Of a stretch of DNA of 44,251 nucleotides, positions 1 through 9,727 are shown in pieces. Numbering within the stretch: the stretch's first letter is position 1; each line of letters starts with the position of its first letter. This DNA comes from Nocardia sp. MH4 (lineage in GTDB: Bacteria; Actinomycetota; Actinomycetes; Mycobacteriales; Mycobacteriaceae): positions 1 to 44,251 of the forward strand of contig NZ_LPNR01000077.1 of assembly GCF_019266065.1 (NCBI RefSeq). The letters are read 5' to 3'. Below the pieces are notes generated by a model that saw nothing but the letters and a program-made list of their open reading frames with translations, ran no database searches and was not told the origin of the DNA. A program made the position numbers and the translations under genes.

Positions 1-1
1 G

Positions 2-1132
2 GCCCAGGGCGACGCCGCCGGGGTGCGGCGGTTCGTCGCGCAGCTGGCCGGCACGGGTCCGGTGCGCCCGGAGGTGGCGGCGGGTGTCGAGTCGGCGGGT
101 CGCCGCATCATCGCCCACGCCTTCGACTTCGGCTGGCTGCCGGGGGACGTGCACCAGGCCGCGCGCCGTCGCCTCGACGAATTCGCGGTCGGCTATCTGA
201 CCGATCTGATGGCCGATCACCGCGCCCGGTTCGCCGACGACACCGTGGACGAGATCTGGCAGGCCCAACTCGACGAACTCGGAGCCACCGTCTGGTGGAC
301 CCCACCGCACCTGACCGCCTGGGCCGACCGCGCGCTGCTCACCGGCGCCGAAGCGGTGACCACCGTCGTCGCAGCGCTCGGGCTCCTGCTGCGCCTGCCG
401 AAACTCGAGCCGATCCGGCCGCTGCCCGGCACCGCGCGCCGGCACCGGGCCGCGCAGCACGACGTGGACGCCAAGGCGCTCGGCCGGGTTCGCGGCCTGC
501 TCGCCAAGGCCGAGTCCACCGCCTTCCCCGAGGAGGCCGAAACCCTCTCGGCCAAGGCCCAGGAACTGATGACCAAGTACGCGATCGACCGTGTGCTGCT
601 GGAGACTCCCACCGTCGACAGCGACCTCCCCGGCGCGCGCCGCCTCTGGCTCGACACCCCTTACACCGAGGCCAAGGCCCTGCTCATCGACCTGGTGGCC
701 CGGGCCAACCGGTGCCGGGCGATCTTCGTCGCCGACTGGGACTTCGTCACCGTCGTCGGCGAGGACCCCGACCTCGACGCCGTGGAACTGCTGTCGACCT
801 CCCTGCTCGTGCAGGCCACCCGGGCCATGATCGACACCCCGTCGGCCGCGGCCGACTCCCGTTCGCGCGCCTATCGCAAGGCCTTCCTCACCGCCTACGC
901 CACCCGCATCGGCGACCGCCTCACCACCGCCGCGGCCACCACCGTCGCCGCGTCTCCCGACCCCACCACCTTGCTTCCGCTGCTGGCCTCCCACGACCTG
1001 CGCGTCGAACAAGCCTTCACCACCTATTTCCCCACCACCCGCGCCCGCGGCATCACCATCCGCAGCGCCGAGGGCTGGGACGCGGGCACCGAGGCCGCCG
1101 ACCGCGCCCGGCTGGGCGACCACCGACCCTGA
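2..1132 (+). CDS. DUF2786 domain protein, 5' end outside window
   Basis: The reading frame is open from base 2, so the true start probably lies upstream; the first in-window start is GTG at 23. Counting from that GTG, the DUF2786 signature is at about residues 152-191 (LGRVRGLLAKAEST, then AETLSAKAQELMTKYAID). The region before it is rich in Ala, Arg and Trp, and the C-terminal part is alpha-helical in character. DUF2786 proteins are common in actinobacteria and phages, and their biochemical role is not established. The stop at 1130-1132 lies inside a hairpin, so the gene probably ends its transcription unit. The family call is good; no function can be given. Confidence 0.8.
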   Translation, partial: AQGDAAGVRRFVAQLAGTGPVRPEVAAGVESAGRRIIAHAFDFGWLPGDVHQAARRRLDEFAVGYLTDLMADHRARFADDTVDEIWQAQLDELGATVWWTPPHLTAWADRALLTGAEAVTTVVAALGLLLRLPKLEPIRPLPGTARRHRAAQHDVDAKALGRVRGLLAKAESTAFPEEAETLSAKAQELMTKYAIDRVLLETPTVDSDLPGARRLWLDTPYTEAKALLIDLVARANRCRAIFVADWDFVTVVGEDPDLDAVELLSTSLLVQATRAMIDTPSAAADSRSRAYRKAFLTAYATRIGDRLTTAAATTVAASPDPTTLLPLLASHDLRVEQAFTTYFPTTRARGITIRSAEGWDAGTEAADRARLGDHRP

Positions 1133-1154
1133 TCGACCGGGGCGGTATCAGGGT
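1126..1154 (+). terminator. Hairpin after DUF2786 gene
   Basis: Eight-base arms ACCCTGAT (1126-1133) and ATCAGGGT (1147-1154) enclose a 13-base loop and include the stop codon of the upstream gene. TT follows but there is no real T-run, as is common for actinobacterial terminators. Confidence 0.5.
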
Positions 1155-1197
1155 TTCGCCTCCGTCGAACGGGTGACGACAGCGCGCCCGCCATCTC

Positions 1198-2796
1198 GTG
1201 AAGATGATCGGTATGGTCACTCCGAAATCGATCGTCTGCGGTGTCCTGATCGCGCTGGCGCCTGTCCTCGGCGGCTGCGTCGCCGCCGAGCGGCCGAACC
1301 ACTCGGCCGCCACGGTCGCCGAGCTGGTGGCGCAGGCCGATGCCGTGCCGACACCCAGGATCGACTGGTCGCCGTGCGCGGAGGAACCGCTGCGGGGCAG
1401 CGAGTGCGCCCGGGTGGCGGTGCCGCTGGACTACGCCGATCGCACGGGACAGCACCTGGAACTCGCGGTGGTGCGCCAGCCCGCGCGCGACCCGGCGCAC
1501 CGCATCGGCACCCTGTTCACCGCGGCGGGCGGACCCGGCGGCTCGGGCCTGGAGTGGGCGGCGAAAGGTCAGCTGTTCCCCGGCGAGCTGAGCAGTCGAT
1601 TCGATGTCGTCACCTTCGACCAGCGCGGGGTGGGACGCAGTTCCGCGGTGCGCTGCTTCCCGGATTCCGGTGCGCAGCGAGAGTTCTGGCGCACCCTGGC
1701 CCTGCCGCCGGTCGACGCCTTGCAGCAGAGCGCCACCGAGGACGCGAGCCGGCGACTCGCGCAAGGGTGCCTGCGCCACGACGGCGCGCTGATCGCTCAC
1801 CTGACCACCGTGGACGCCGCCCGCGACCTCGATCTTCTCCGCCGCGCGGTCGGCGACCAGCGCCTGACCTACCAGGGCGGTTCCTACGCCAGCTACCTGG
1901 GCACTGTCTACGGCGCCCTGTTCGCCGACCGTGTTCGCGCCCTGCAACTCTCCTCGATCCTCGACCCCGTCTCCTACACCACCGACACCCGCGCCGGCAT
2001 CGAGGCGACCGCGCTCGGCACCGAGGAGGTGCTCGGCGAATTCCTGCGCCTGTGCGCGGCGGGCGGGCCGCAACGCTGCGCCTTCGCCGCGGGCGCGTCG
2101 TCGGCGGCCGAGCTGCGCGCCCGCGATACCGCCCTGCTCGACCGGGCGAAGACGACGGGCCTGCAGGTCGGTCAGGGACCGACGACCGTGTCGGTGTCCT
2201 ACAGCGAGGTCGTCGCAGCCCACGCCATGCTGCTGTACGACGCGGCCCAGGGCTGGCCCGCGCTGGCAGCGCTGCTGGCCGAGTTCGAGCGCGGCCCCGC
2301 CGGGAATCCCGCTGTGGTGCACCAGGTCCTGAGCGCGATCGGATCGACGGGCGACTTCCTGGATTCCTTCGTCGCCATCTCCTGCGCCGACAATTCTTTT
2401 CCCCGGCAACCGCAGCGCTGGCCCGAATTCGCCGCCGAATCCGCCGACAGCGCGCCGGTCTACGGCCCGTTCTGGCTCTACCTCCGGCAGCCGTGCGCCA
2501 CCTGGCCCGCCCCCGCCGACGGCTACCCCCAGCGCTACACCGGCCCGTGGACCCAACGAGCCGCCGTTCCCCCGCTGCTGTTCAACAACCGTTTCGACCC
2601 GGCCACCCCGCTCACCGCCGCCCAGCACGCCGCCGAAGCCATGGGCGAGGCGCGGTTGGTCGTGGTGACCGACGGCTACGGCCACGAACCGGCCGGCGAC
2701 TGCGTCACCGACCTCACCCGGCGCTATCTCATCGAGCTGCGACTCCCGGAACCGGGCACCACCTGCACGGCCGGCCTGGTGCCGTTCACCGGATGA
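1198..2796 (+). CDS. Secreted alpha/beta hydrolase, TAP/SlpD-like peptidase family
   Basis: This is a probable exported hydrolase of the tripeptidyl-aminopeptidase-like group (alpha/beta hydrolase fold plus TAP-like C-terminal domain). From GTG 1198 the N-terminus is a signal peptide ending in a lipobox (APVLGGC, Cys at residue 27), so a membrane-anchored lipoprotein is likely. Family landmarks are the oxyanion region FTAAGGPGGSG, FDQRGVGRSS, the nucleophile elbow QGGSYASYLG, the acid in NNRFDPATPL and the catalytic His in GYGHEPAGDC. The 532-residue length suits the family. The elbow reads GGSYA where GGSYG is usual. ATG at 1204 or 1213 would also keep a signal peptide; no start has a clear ribosome site. 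The substrate (peptide or ester) cannot be told. Confidence 0.85.
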   Translation: MKMIGMVTPKSIVCGVLIALAPVLGGCVAAERPNHSAATVAELVAQADAVPTPRIDWSPCAEEPLRGSECARVAVPLDYADRTGQHLELAVVRQPARDPAHRIGTLFTAAGGPGGSGLEWAAKGQLFPGELSSRFDVVTFDQRGVGRSSAVRCFPDSGAQREFWRTLALPPVDALQQSATEDASRRLAQGCLRHDGALIAHLTTVDAARDLDLLRRAVGDQRLTYQGGSYASYLGTVYGALFADRVRALQLSSILDPVSYTTDTRAGIEATALGTEEVLGEFLRLCAAGGPQRCAFAAGASSAAELRARDTALLDRAKTTGLQVGQGPTTVSVSYSEVVAAHAMLLYDAAQGWPALAALLAEFERGPAGNPAVVHQVLSAIGSTGDFLDSFVAISCADNSFPRQPQRWPEFAAESADSAPVYGPFWLYLRQPCATWPAPADGYPQRYTGPWTQRAAVPPLLFNNRFDPATPLTAAQHAAEAMGEARLVVVTDGYGHEPAGDCVTDLTRRYLIELRLPEPGTTCTAGLVPFTG

Positions 2797-2879
2797 CGCG
2801 GTCGCCGAGACCCCGGGCCGCCCGGACTCCGGCGGCGAAGGCGATTTCTAGCCCACGCGCTCGATCGACACCAACAATC

Positions 2880-2912
2880 TACTTGACAGTCTCTGTCAAT
2901 TAGCTAGATACT
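2880..2912 (+). promoter_or_regulatory. TetR-type operator overlapping promoter of tetR-kstD unit
   Basis: TTGACAG (2883-2889), a 3-base spacer and CTGTCAA (2893-2899) form a perfect 7-bp inverted repeat; two further pairs match outside one mismatch (2880/2902 and 2881/2901). The left arm is a consensus -35 (TTGACA, 2883-2888). GATACT at 2907-2912 is a -10 candidate 18 bases further on. An operator covering the -35 box just before a tetR gene is the classic arrangement for autorepression. Confidence 0.7.
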
Positions 2913-2952
2913 TTCGGCAGACGGAACAGTCAGGCGAGCACGGAGGTGTGGG

Positions 2953-3546
2953 GTGTCCTTGCGGGAGAGGCAGCGGCGGCAGGTGCGGGCCGAGATCCAG
3001 CACGCGGCGTTCGCGTTGTTCGCGCGGTCCGGATTCGACGAGGTGACCACCGAGCAGATCGCGGCGGCGGCGGGGATCTCGCCGAGTACCTATTTCCGGC
3101 ACGTGCGCAGCAAAGAGGATCTGCTGCTCGACCCGGTGCGGGAGGGAGGCGCCGGGATCGCCGCCCTGCTCGAGGGCCGCCCCGAGGCGGAACCGGCGGA
3201 TACCGCACTGGCCCGAGCGATCCTGGACCGCTCGACCGCGTTGGGCACCGAGGAGCTGGAGCAGTGGCGCGCCGCCTTCGCCACCGCGCCGCATCTGCTC
3301 GACCGTGTCGCGCTGATCCCGCCGGATCATCGGGCGCGACTGGTCGAGCTGGCCGCGCAGCGGATGGACACCGACCCGGTCACCGACAGCCGCCCCGGGC
3401 TGCTGGTGCACCTGATGCTCGCGGCCGCCGAGTTCGGCTATCTCCAGTGGTTGCGTAGCGCGCACAACCCCTCGGCCTCGCTACCGGTCTGTGTCGAAGC
3501 GGCGGTGGCCGCGGTGCTCGACGACCGCTGGCGAACCCCGCGCTGA
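2953..3546 (+). CDS. TetR family transcriptional regulator
   Basis: This is a 197-residue TetR repressor. The N-terminal helix-turn-helix is clear (FALFARSGFDEVTTEQIA, then AGISPSTYFRHVRSKEDLL) with the usual Tyr-Phe-Arg-His recognition helix. The C-terminal ligand domain is helical and resembles no specific subgroup I know. The start is GTG 2953, seven bases after a GGAGG at 2942-2946. It is followed 30 bases later, on the same strand, by the KstD-family dehydrogenase, so the pair is probably one transcript under the palindrome at 2880-2902. The inducer may be a substrate of the dehydrogenase; that is inference from position. It does not look like KstR or KstR2. Confidence 0.88.
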   Translation: MSLRERQRRQVRAEIQHAAFALFARSGFDEVTTEQIAAAAGISPSTYFRHVRSKEDLLLDPVREGGAGIAALLEGRPEAEPADTALARAILDRSTALGTEELEQWRAAFATAPHLLDRVALIPPDHRARLVELAAQRMDTDPVTDSRPGLLVHLMLAAAEFGYLQWLRSAHNPSASLPVCVEAAVAAVLDDRWRTPR

Positions 3547-3576
3547 CCCCCGCCGTATCGGACAGAAGAGGCAACA

Positions 3577-5256
3577 ATGCAGCAGGACAGCGTGATTCCC
3601 GAGACGGTGGATGTCGTGGTCGTCGGATCGGGCGCGGCGGGCATGGCCGCCGCGATCACCGCGGCCCACCACGGCCTGACGGTCGTGATGGTCGAGAAGG
3701 CGAGCCGCTGGGGCGGTTCGACAGCCCGCTCCGGCGGCGGGGTATGGATTCCGGGCAACGCGGCGCTGGGCCGACGGTCCTCGCCCGACGACATCGACGA
3801 CGCCCGCGCCTACCTCGCCGACATCATCGGGACGGACGTCGCACCGGAGATGATCGACACCTACCTCGATCGCGGGCCCGCGGCCTTCGAATTCCTGGCC
3901 CGCCACGCGCCCTTGGCGATGCGCTGGGTTCCCGGCTACAGCGACTACTACCCCGAAGCACCCGGCGGTCGAGCCCGTGGCCGATCGGTCGAACCGAAGC
4001 CTTTCGACGCACGCGGTCTCGGTGACGAGCTGGCCACCATGGAGCCCGACTATCTGCGGGCCCCCCGCAATGTCGTGCTGACCCAGGCCGACTTCCGGCA
4101 GATCCATCTGGGGCTGCGCAATCCGCGCAGCCCGTTGCGGGCGGCCAGGATCGGGGCTCGCTGGCTCGGCGGCGCGCTGCGCGGGCGGCATCTTCTCGCC
4201 CGTGGCCAGGCACTGAGCGCGATGCTGCGCCTGGGGATGCGTGACGCCGGAGTGCCGCTGTTGCTGGATACCGCCCTGGTCGAACTGGCCGTGGCCGATG
4301 ACCGCGTCGTCGGGGCCGTCGTCCGCCGCGACGGCGCCGAGCGGGTGATCAGCGCGCGGCGCGGGGTGATTCTGGCCTGCGGCGGTTTCGAGCACAACGC
4401 CACGATGCGCGCGCGATACCAGCGCGAGCCCATCGGCACCGACTGGACCGTGGGCGCGGCCGCCAACACCGGGGACGGCATCCGCGCCGGTCAGACGATC
4501 GGCGCGGCCACCGCCTTCATGGACGACGCCTGGTGGGGCCCGTCGATCCCGCTACCGCGCACGCCGTTCTTCTGCGTCTCCGAACGCAATCTTCCCGGCA
4601 GTCTCATCGTCAACGACCGCGCGGAGCGGTTCATGAACGAATCCCTGCCCTATGTCGAAGCCACCCATCGCATGTACGGCGGCCGGCACGGCCGCGGCGA
4701 GGGCGCGGCCGAGAATCTGCCCGCGTGGCTGATCTTCGACCAGCGCTACCGCAACCGCTATCTCTTCGCCGGCCTTCCCCCGCGCGCGCCGCTGCCCCGG
4801 CGCTGGTTCGATGCCGGCATCCTCACGCGCGCAGACACCGTCGGCGCACTCGCGGACAAGATCGGGGTACCGGCCGCGAGCCTGTCCGCCACGATCACCC
4901 GGTTCAACCACTTCGCTCGCACCGGCGTCGACGCGGAATTCGGCCGCGGCACCAGCGCCTACGACCGCTACTACGGCGACCCCCGCCAACGCCCGAACCC
5001 CAACCTCGGCGCCCTCGACACCGGCCCCTACTACGCCGCCCGGCTCGTCCCCGGCGATCTCGGCACCAAGGGCGGCCTGCGCACCGACACGCACGGCCGC
5101 GTCCTGCGCACCGACGGCACCACCATCGACGGCCTCTACGCCGCGGGCAACACCAGTGCGCCGGTCATGGGACACACCTACGCAGGCCCCGGGGCGACCA
5201 TCGGTCCCGCGATCGTCTTCGGCCATCTCGCCGCGGTCCACGCCGCCACCGCCTGA
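3577..5256 (+). CDS. FAD-dependent 3-ketosteroid delta-1-dehydrogenase family (KstD-like)
   Basis: This flavoprotein of 559 residues has the length and layout of actinobacterial KstD enzymes, which introduce the C1-C2 double bond in the steroid A-ring during sterol catabolism. The dinucleotide fold is at residues 11-40 (VVVVGSGAAG, then VEKASRWGGSTARSGGG). Other landmarks are the KstD-typical YYPEAPGGRARGRSVEPKPF, the second FAD strand GVILACGGFEHN, PGDLGTKGGLRTD and the C-terminal GHTYAGPGATIGPA. The start is ATG 3577 with AGAAGAGG upstream. No other sterol-ring genes are nearby, so the substrate may be another ketosteroid or enone. Family confidence is high; the exact reaction is inferred. 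Confidence 0.82.
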   Translation: MQQDSVIPETVDVVVVGSGAAGMAAAITAAHHGLTVVMVEKASRWGGSTARSGGGVWIPGNAALGRRSSPDDIDDARAYLADIIGTDVAPEMIDTYLDRGPAAFEFLARHAPLAMRWVPGYSDYYPEAPGGRARGRSVEPKPFDARGLGDELATMEPDYLRAPRNVVLTQADFRQIHLGLRNPRSPLRAARIGARWLGGALRGRHLLARGQALSAMLRLGMRDAGVPLLLDTALVELAVADDRVVGAVVRRDGAERVISARRGVILACGGFEHNATMRARYQREPIGTDWTVGAAANTGDGIRAGQTIGAATAFMDDAWWGPSIPLPRTPFFCVSERNLPGSLIVNDRAERFMNESLPYVEATHRMYGGRHGRGEGAAENLPAWLIFDQRYRNRYLFAGLPPRAPLPRRWFDAGILTRADTVGALADKIGVPAASLSATITRFNHFARTGVDAEFGRGTSAYDRYYGDPRQRPNPNLGALDTGPYYAARLVPGDLGTKGGLRTDTHGRVLRTDGTTIDGLYAAGNTSAPVMGHTYAGPGATIGPAIVFGHLAAVHAATA

Positions 5257-5273
5257 TCGGCGGCGGACCGGCG

Positions 5274-5300
5274 GCCCACCCGCCCGTTCAGCGGGTGGGC
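5274..5300. terminator. Bidirectional hairpin between convergent genes
   Basis: GCCCACCCGC (5274-5283) and GCGGGTGGGC (5291-5300) form a perfect 10-bp stem with a 7-base loop. It lies between the stop of the KstD-like gene and includes the stop of the opposing Ddn-like gene (5288-5290), so it can serve both. Confidence 0.75.
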
Positions 5301-5782
5301 TCGCGCGGCTCGAGGACGACGACGGGGATTTCGCGGTCGGTCCAGGCCTGGTAGTGCTCGAAGTCGGCGTAGGCGTCGACGAGCAGGGGCCACAGCCGGG
5401 CGCGTTCCCGCGGGTCGGCGGTTCTGGCGCGGACCGGGCGACGGTCCCGGCCGATCTGGACGTGGGTGTCGGGGGTGGCGCGCAGATTGTGGTACCACTG
5501 CGGGTGTTTGGGCAGTCCGCCCTGGGAGGCGACGACGATGACGTCGGCGCCGTCGAGGAGGTAGAGCAGCGGCGTGGTGTACTCGACGCCGGACTTGCGG
5601 CCGCGGTGGTCGAGCAGCAATGTCGGGACCGGCTTGCGGAACCCCGCGCCGACCCGCCATTTCCCGCCGATCCGACCACCGGTGCGTCGGTAGACCCACA
5701 CCTGGGTCTTGCCCATGATCTTGAAGATCGTGGGCAGACGCGGGGAGTCGAGGTGTTTCGGGCGCGGCGGTACTGCGGTCAT
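5288..5782 (-). CDS. Deazaflavin (F420)-dependent nitroreductase family protein
   Basis: This 164-residue protein belongs to the split-beta-barrel Ddn/DUF385 family that uses reduced F420, in Mycobacterium for quinone or nitroimidazole reduction. Family landmarks are VPTLLLDHRGRKSG, TTPLLYLLDGADVIVVAS and PKHPQWYHNLRATPDTHVQI. I chose ATG 5782 because TATGGT, a -10-like element, sits exactly six bases before it, which suggests a leaderless message. GTG 5797 would add five residues but lies inside the palindrome at 5789-5818. It follows hisH on the same strand by 58 bases, yet seems to have its own promoter. The substrate is unknown. A second family member is at 27773. Confidence 0.82.
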   Translation of the reverse strand: MTAVPPRPKHLDSPRLPTIFKIMGKTQVWVYRRTGGRIGGKWRVGAGFRKPVPTLLLDHRGRKSGVEYTTPLLYLLDGADVIVVASQGGLPKHPQWYHNLRATPDTHVQIGRDRRPVRARTADPRERARLWPLLVDAYADFEHYQAWTDREIPVVVLEPREPTR

Positions 5783-5788
5783 CCAACG

Positions 5789-5818
5789 ACCATACACACC
5801 GACCCCAGTGTGTATGGT
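5789..5818 (-). promoter_or_regulatory. Perfect 11-bp inverted repeat over promoter of Ddn-like gene
   Basis: ACCATACACAC (5789-5799) and GTGTGTATGGT (5808-5818) are perfect inverted copies around an 8-base centre. On the minus strand the arm nearest the gene ends in TATGGT (5794-5789), a good TANNNT -10 box six bases from the ATG at 5782. The repeat covers the -10 and likely -35 zones, so it fits an operator better than a terminator of the his operon; there is no T-run. Confidence 0.65.
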
Positions 5819-5840
5819 TCCAAGGGGCGTCGACCTCCGA

Positions 5841-6473
5841 CTACAGCGACCCGAGCCAGTTGCGCAGCAGCTGGGCGCCCGCGTCGCCGGACTTCTCCGG
5901 ATGGAACTGGGTGGCCGAGAGGGCGCCGTTCTCGACGGCGGCCAGGAACGGAACGCCGTGTTCGGCCCAGGTCAGCTTCGGGGGCGCGATGTGCTCGTTC
6001 TCCGGCAGTTCCCACTGCTGGGCCGCGTAGGAATGGACGAAGTAGAAGCGGGTGTCGGCGTCGAGCCCAGCGAACAGGGTGCTGTCGGCGGGGGCCTTCA
6101 CCGTGTTCCAGCCCATGTGCGGCAGGACCGGCGCGTCGAGGCGAGCGACCGTGCCCGGCCATTCGCCACAACCCTCGGTCTCCACGCCGAACTCCACGCC
6201 GCGATCGAACAGGATCTGCATCCCCACACAGATCCCGAGTACCGGACGGCCACCGGCCAGCCGCTGGCCGATGATGCGCTCACCGCGCACCCCGCGCAGC
6301 CCGGCCATGCACGCCGCGTACGCGCCGACCCCGGGGACGACCAGCCCGTCGGCGGCCAGCGCGGCCTGCGGATCGGCCGTTACTTCCACCTGCGCGCCCG
6401 CGCGCACCAGCGCGCGCTCGGCGGAGTGCAGATTGCCGGAGCCGTAATCGAGCAGGACGACCTTCGCACTCAC
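5841..6473 (-). CDS. hisH: Imidazole glycerol phosphate synthase, glutaminase subunit
   Basis: HisH releases ammonia from glutamine and passes it to HisF, which makes imidazole glycerol phosphate and AICAR in histidine synthesis. The class I glutamine amidotransferase features are all visible: LLDYGSGN at the start, PGVGAY, the nucleophile elbow [10 protein letters not shown] with the catalytic Cys, LPHMGWN, FVHSYA, and the His-Glu pair in [10 protein letters not shown] near the end. Its 210 residues are normal. The GTG start (6473) overlaps the hisB stop by four bases (GTGA), so translation is coupled. In Mycobacterium hisA and hisF follow; here they do not, so its HisF partner must be encoded elsewhere. 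Confidence 0.97.
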   Translation of the reverse strand: MSAKVVLLDYGSGNLHSAERALVRAGAQVEVTADPQAALAADGLVVPGVGAYAACMAGLRGVRGERIIGQRLAGGRPVLGICVGMQILFDRGVEFGVETEGCGEWPGTVARLDAPVLPHMGWNTVKAPADSTLFAGLDADTRFYFVHSYAAQQWELPENEHIAPPKLTWAEHGVPFLAAVENGALSATQFHPEKSGDAGAQLLRNWLGSL

Positions 6474-7084
6474 AGCACGCCTTTCGTGGACGGGACGCCG
6501 CTCACCCGCGGGTCGATCTCGACGGCGGCCCGCAGTGCCCTGGCGACAGCCTTGAACTCGGCCTCGGTGATGTGGTGCTGGTCGCGGCCGTAGAGCACCC
6601 GCACGTGCAGCGCGATCCGCGCGTTCTGCGCGATCGACTCGAAGACGTGCTTGTTGAGCACCGTCGAATACGACGCGCCGGGCCCCGCGCTGGGAATGAT
6701 GGTGTGCACCAGGTGTTCCGGCTCGCCGGTGAACACACAGTACGGCCGCCCCGACACGTCGACGGCGGCATGCGCGAGGGTCTCGTCCATCGGGATGAAT
6801 GCGTCGCCGAAGCGGCGGATGCCCTTCTTGTCGCCCAGGGCCTTGCCCAGCGCCTGGCCGAACACGATCGCGGTGTCCTCGACCGTGTGGTGCGCCTCGA
6901 TCTCGATGTCGCCCTCGGCCCGCACCACGAGGTCGAACCCGCCGTGCTGGCCCAGCGCGGTCAGCATGTGGTCGTAGAAAGGGACACCGGTGGAGATCTC
7001 GGTCTGCCCGGTGCCGTCGAGGTTCAGTTCCACCAGGATCGACGATTCCTTGGTGACGCGCTCCACCCGCGCTGTTCTGCTCAT
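6470..7084 (-). CDS. hisB: Imidazoleglycerol-phosphate dehydratase
   Basis: HisB converts imidazole glycerol phosphate to imidazole acetol phosphate, the sixth step of histidine synthesis. This is the single-function form (204 residues), without the phosphatase domain of the enterobacterial fusion. The metal-binding motifs are present in order: [44 protein letters not shown] and [21 protein letters not shown] 7084 is preceded by GGAGG seven to eight bases upstream. The start is 17 bases after the hisC stop, and the 3' end overlaps hisH by four bases. Confidence 0.97.
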   Translation of the reverse strand: MSRTARVERVTKESSILVELNLDGTGQTEISTGVPFYDHMLTALGQHGGFDLVVRAEGDIEIEAHHTVEDTAIVFGQALGKALGDKKGIRRFGDAFIPMDETLAHAAVDVSGRPYCVFTGEPEHLVHTIIPSAGPGASYSTVLNKHVFESIAQNARIALHVRVLYGRDQHHITEAEFKAVARALRAAVEIDPRVSGVPSTKGVL

Positions 7085-7101
7085 CTCGTTGCCTCCAGCG
7101 T

Positions 7102-9597
<2,496 letters not shown>

Positions 9598-9658
9598 TCA
9601 GGTACCAGCCTATCGGTCGCCCGCCACCGCATTTCCGGCAGATCCCGCCGAAGACGAC

Positions 9659-9688
9659 GGACCCGGCGGGGTCACCCCCGCCGGGTCC
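9659..9688 (-). terminator. Strong hairpin terminator after kinase gene
   Basis: A perfect 13-bp stem (9659-9671 with 9676-9688) closes a 4-base loop. It lies 40 bases past the kinase stop and about 95 bases before hisD, separating the two minus-strand units. No T-run follows. Confidence 0.8.
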
Positions 9689-9727
9689 GTGCTCACTTCG
9701 TCGTTCGCGGGGCGAACCGCGCCGATG

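Noticed and set aside
1024..2685. A 553-codon frame on the minus strand
   Set aside because: It lies opposite the well-supported alpha/beta hydrolase and has low-complexity Gly/Arg/Val composition without motifs.
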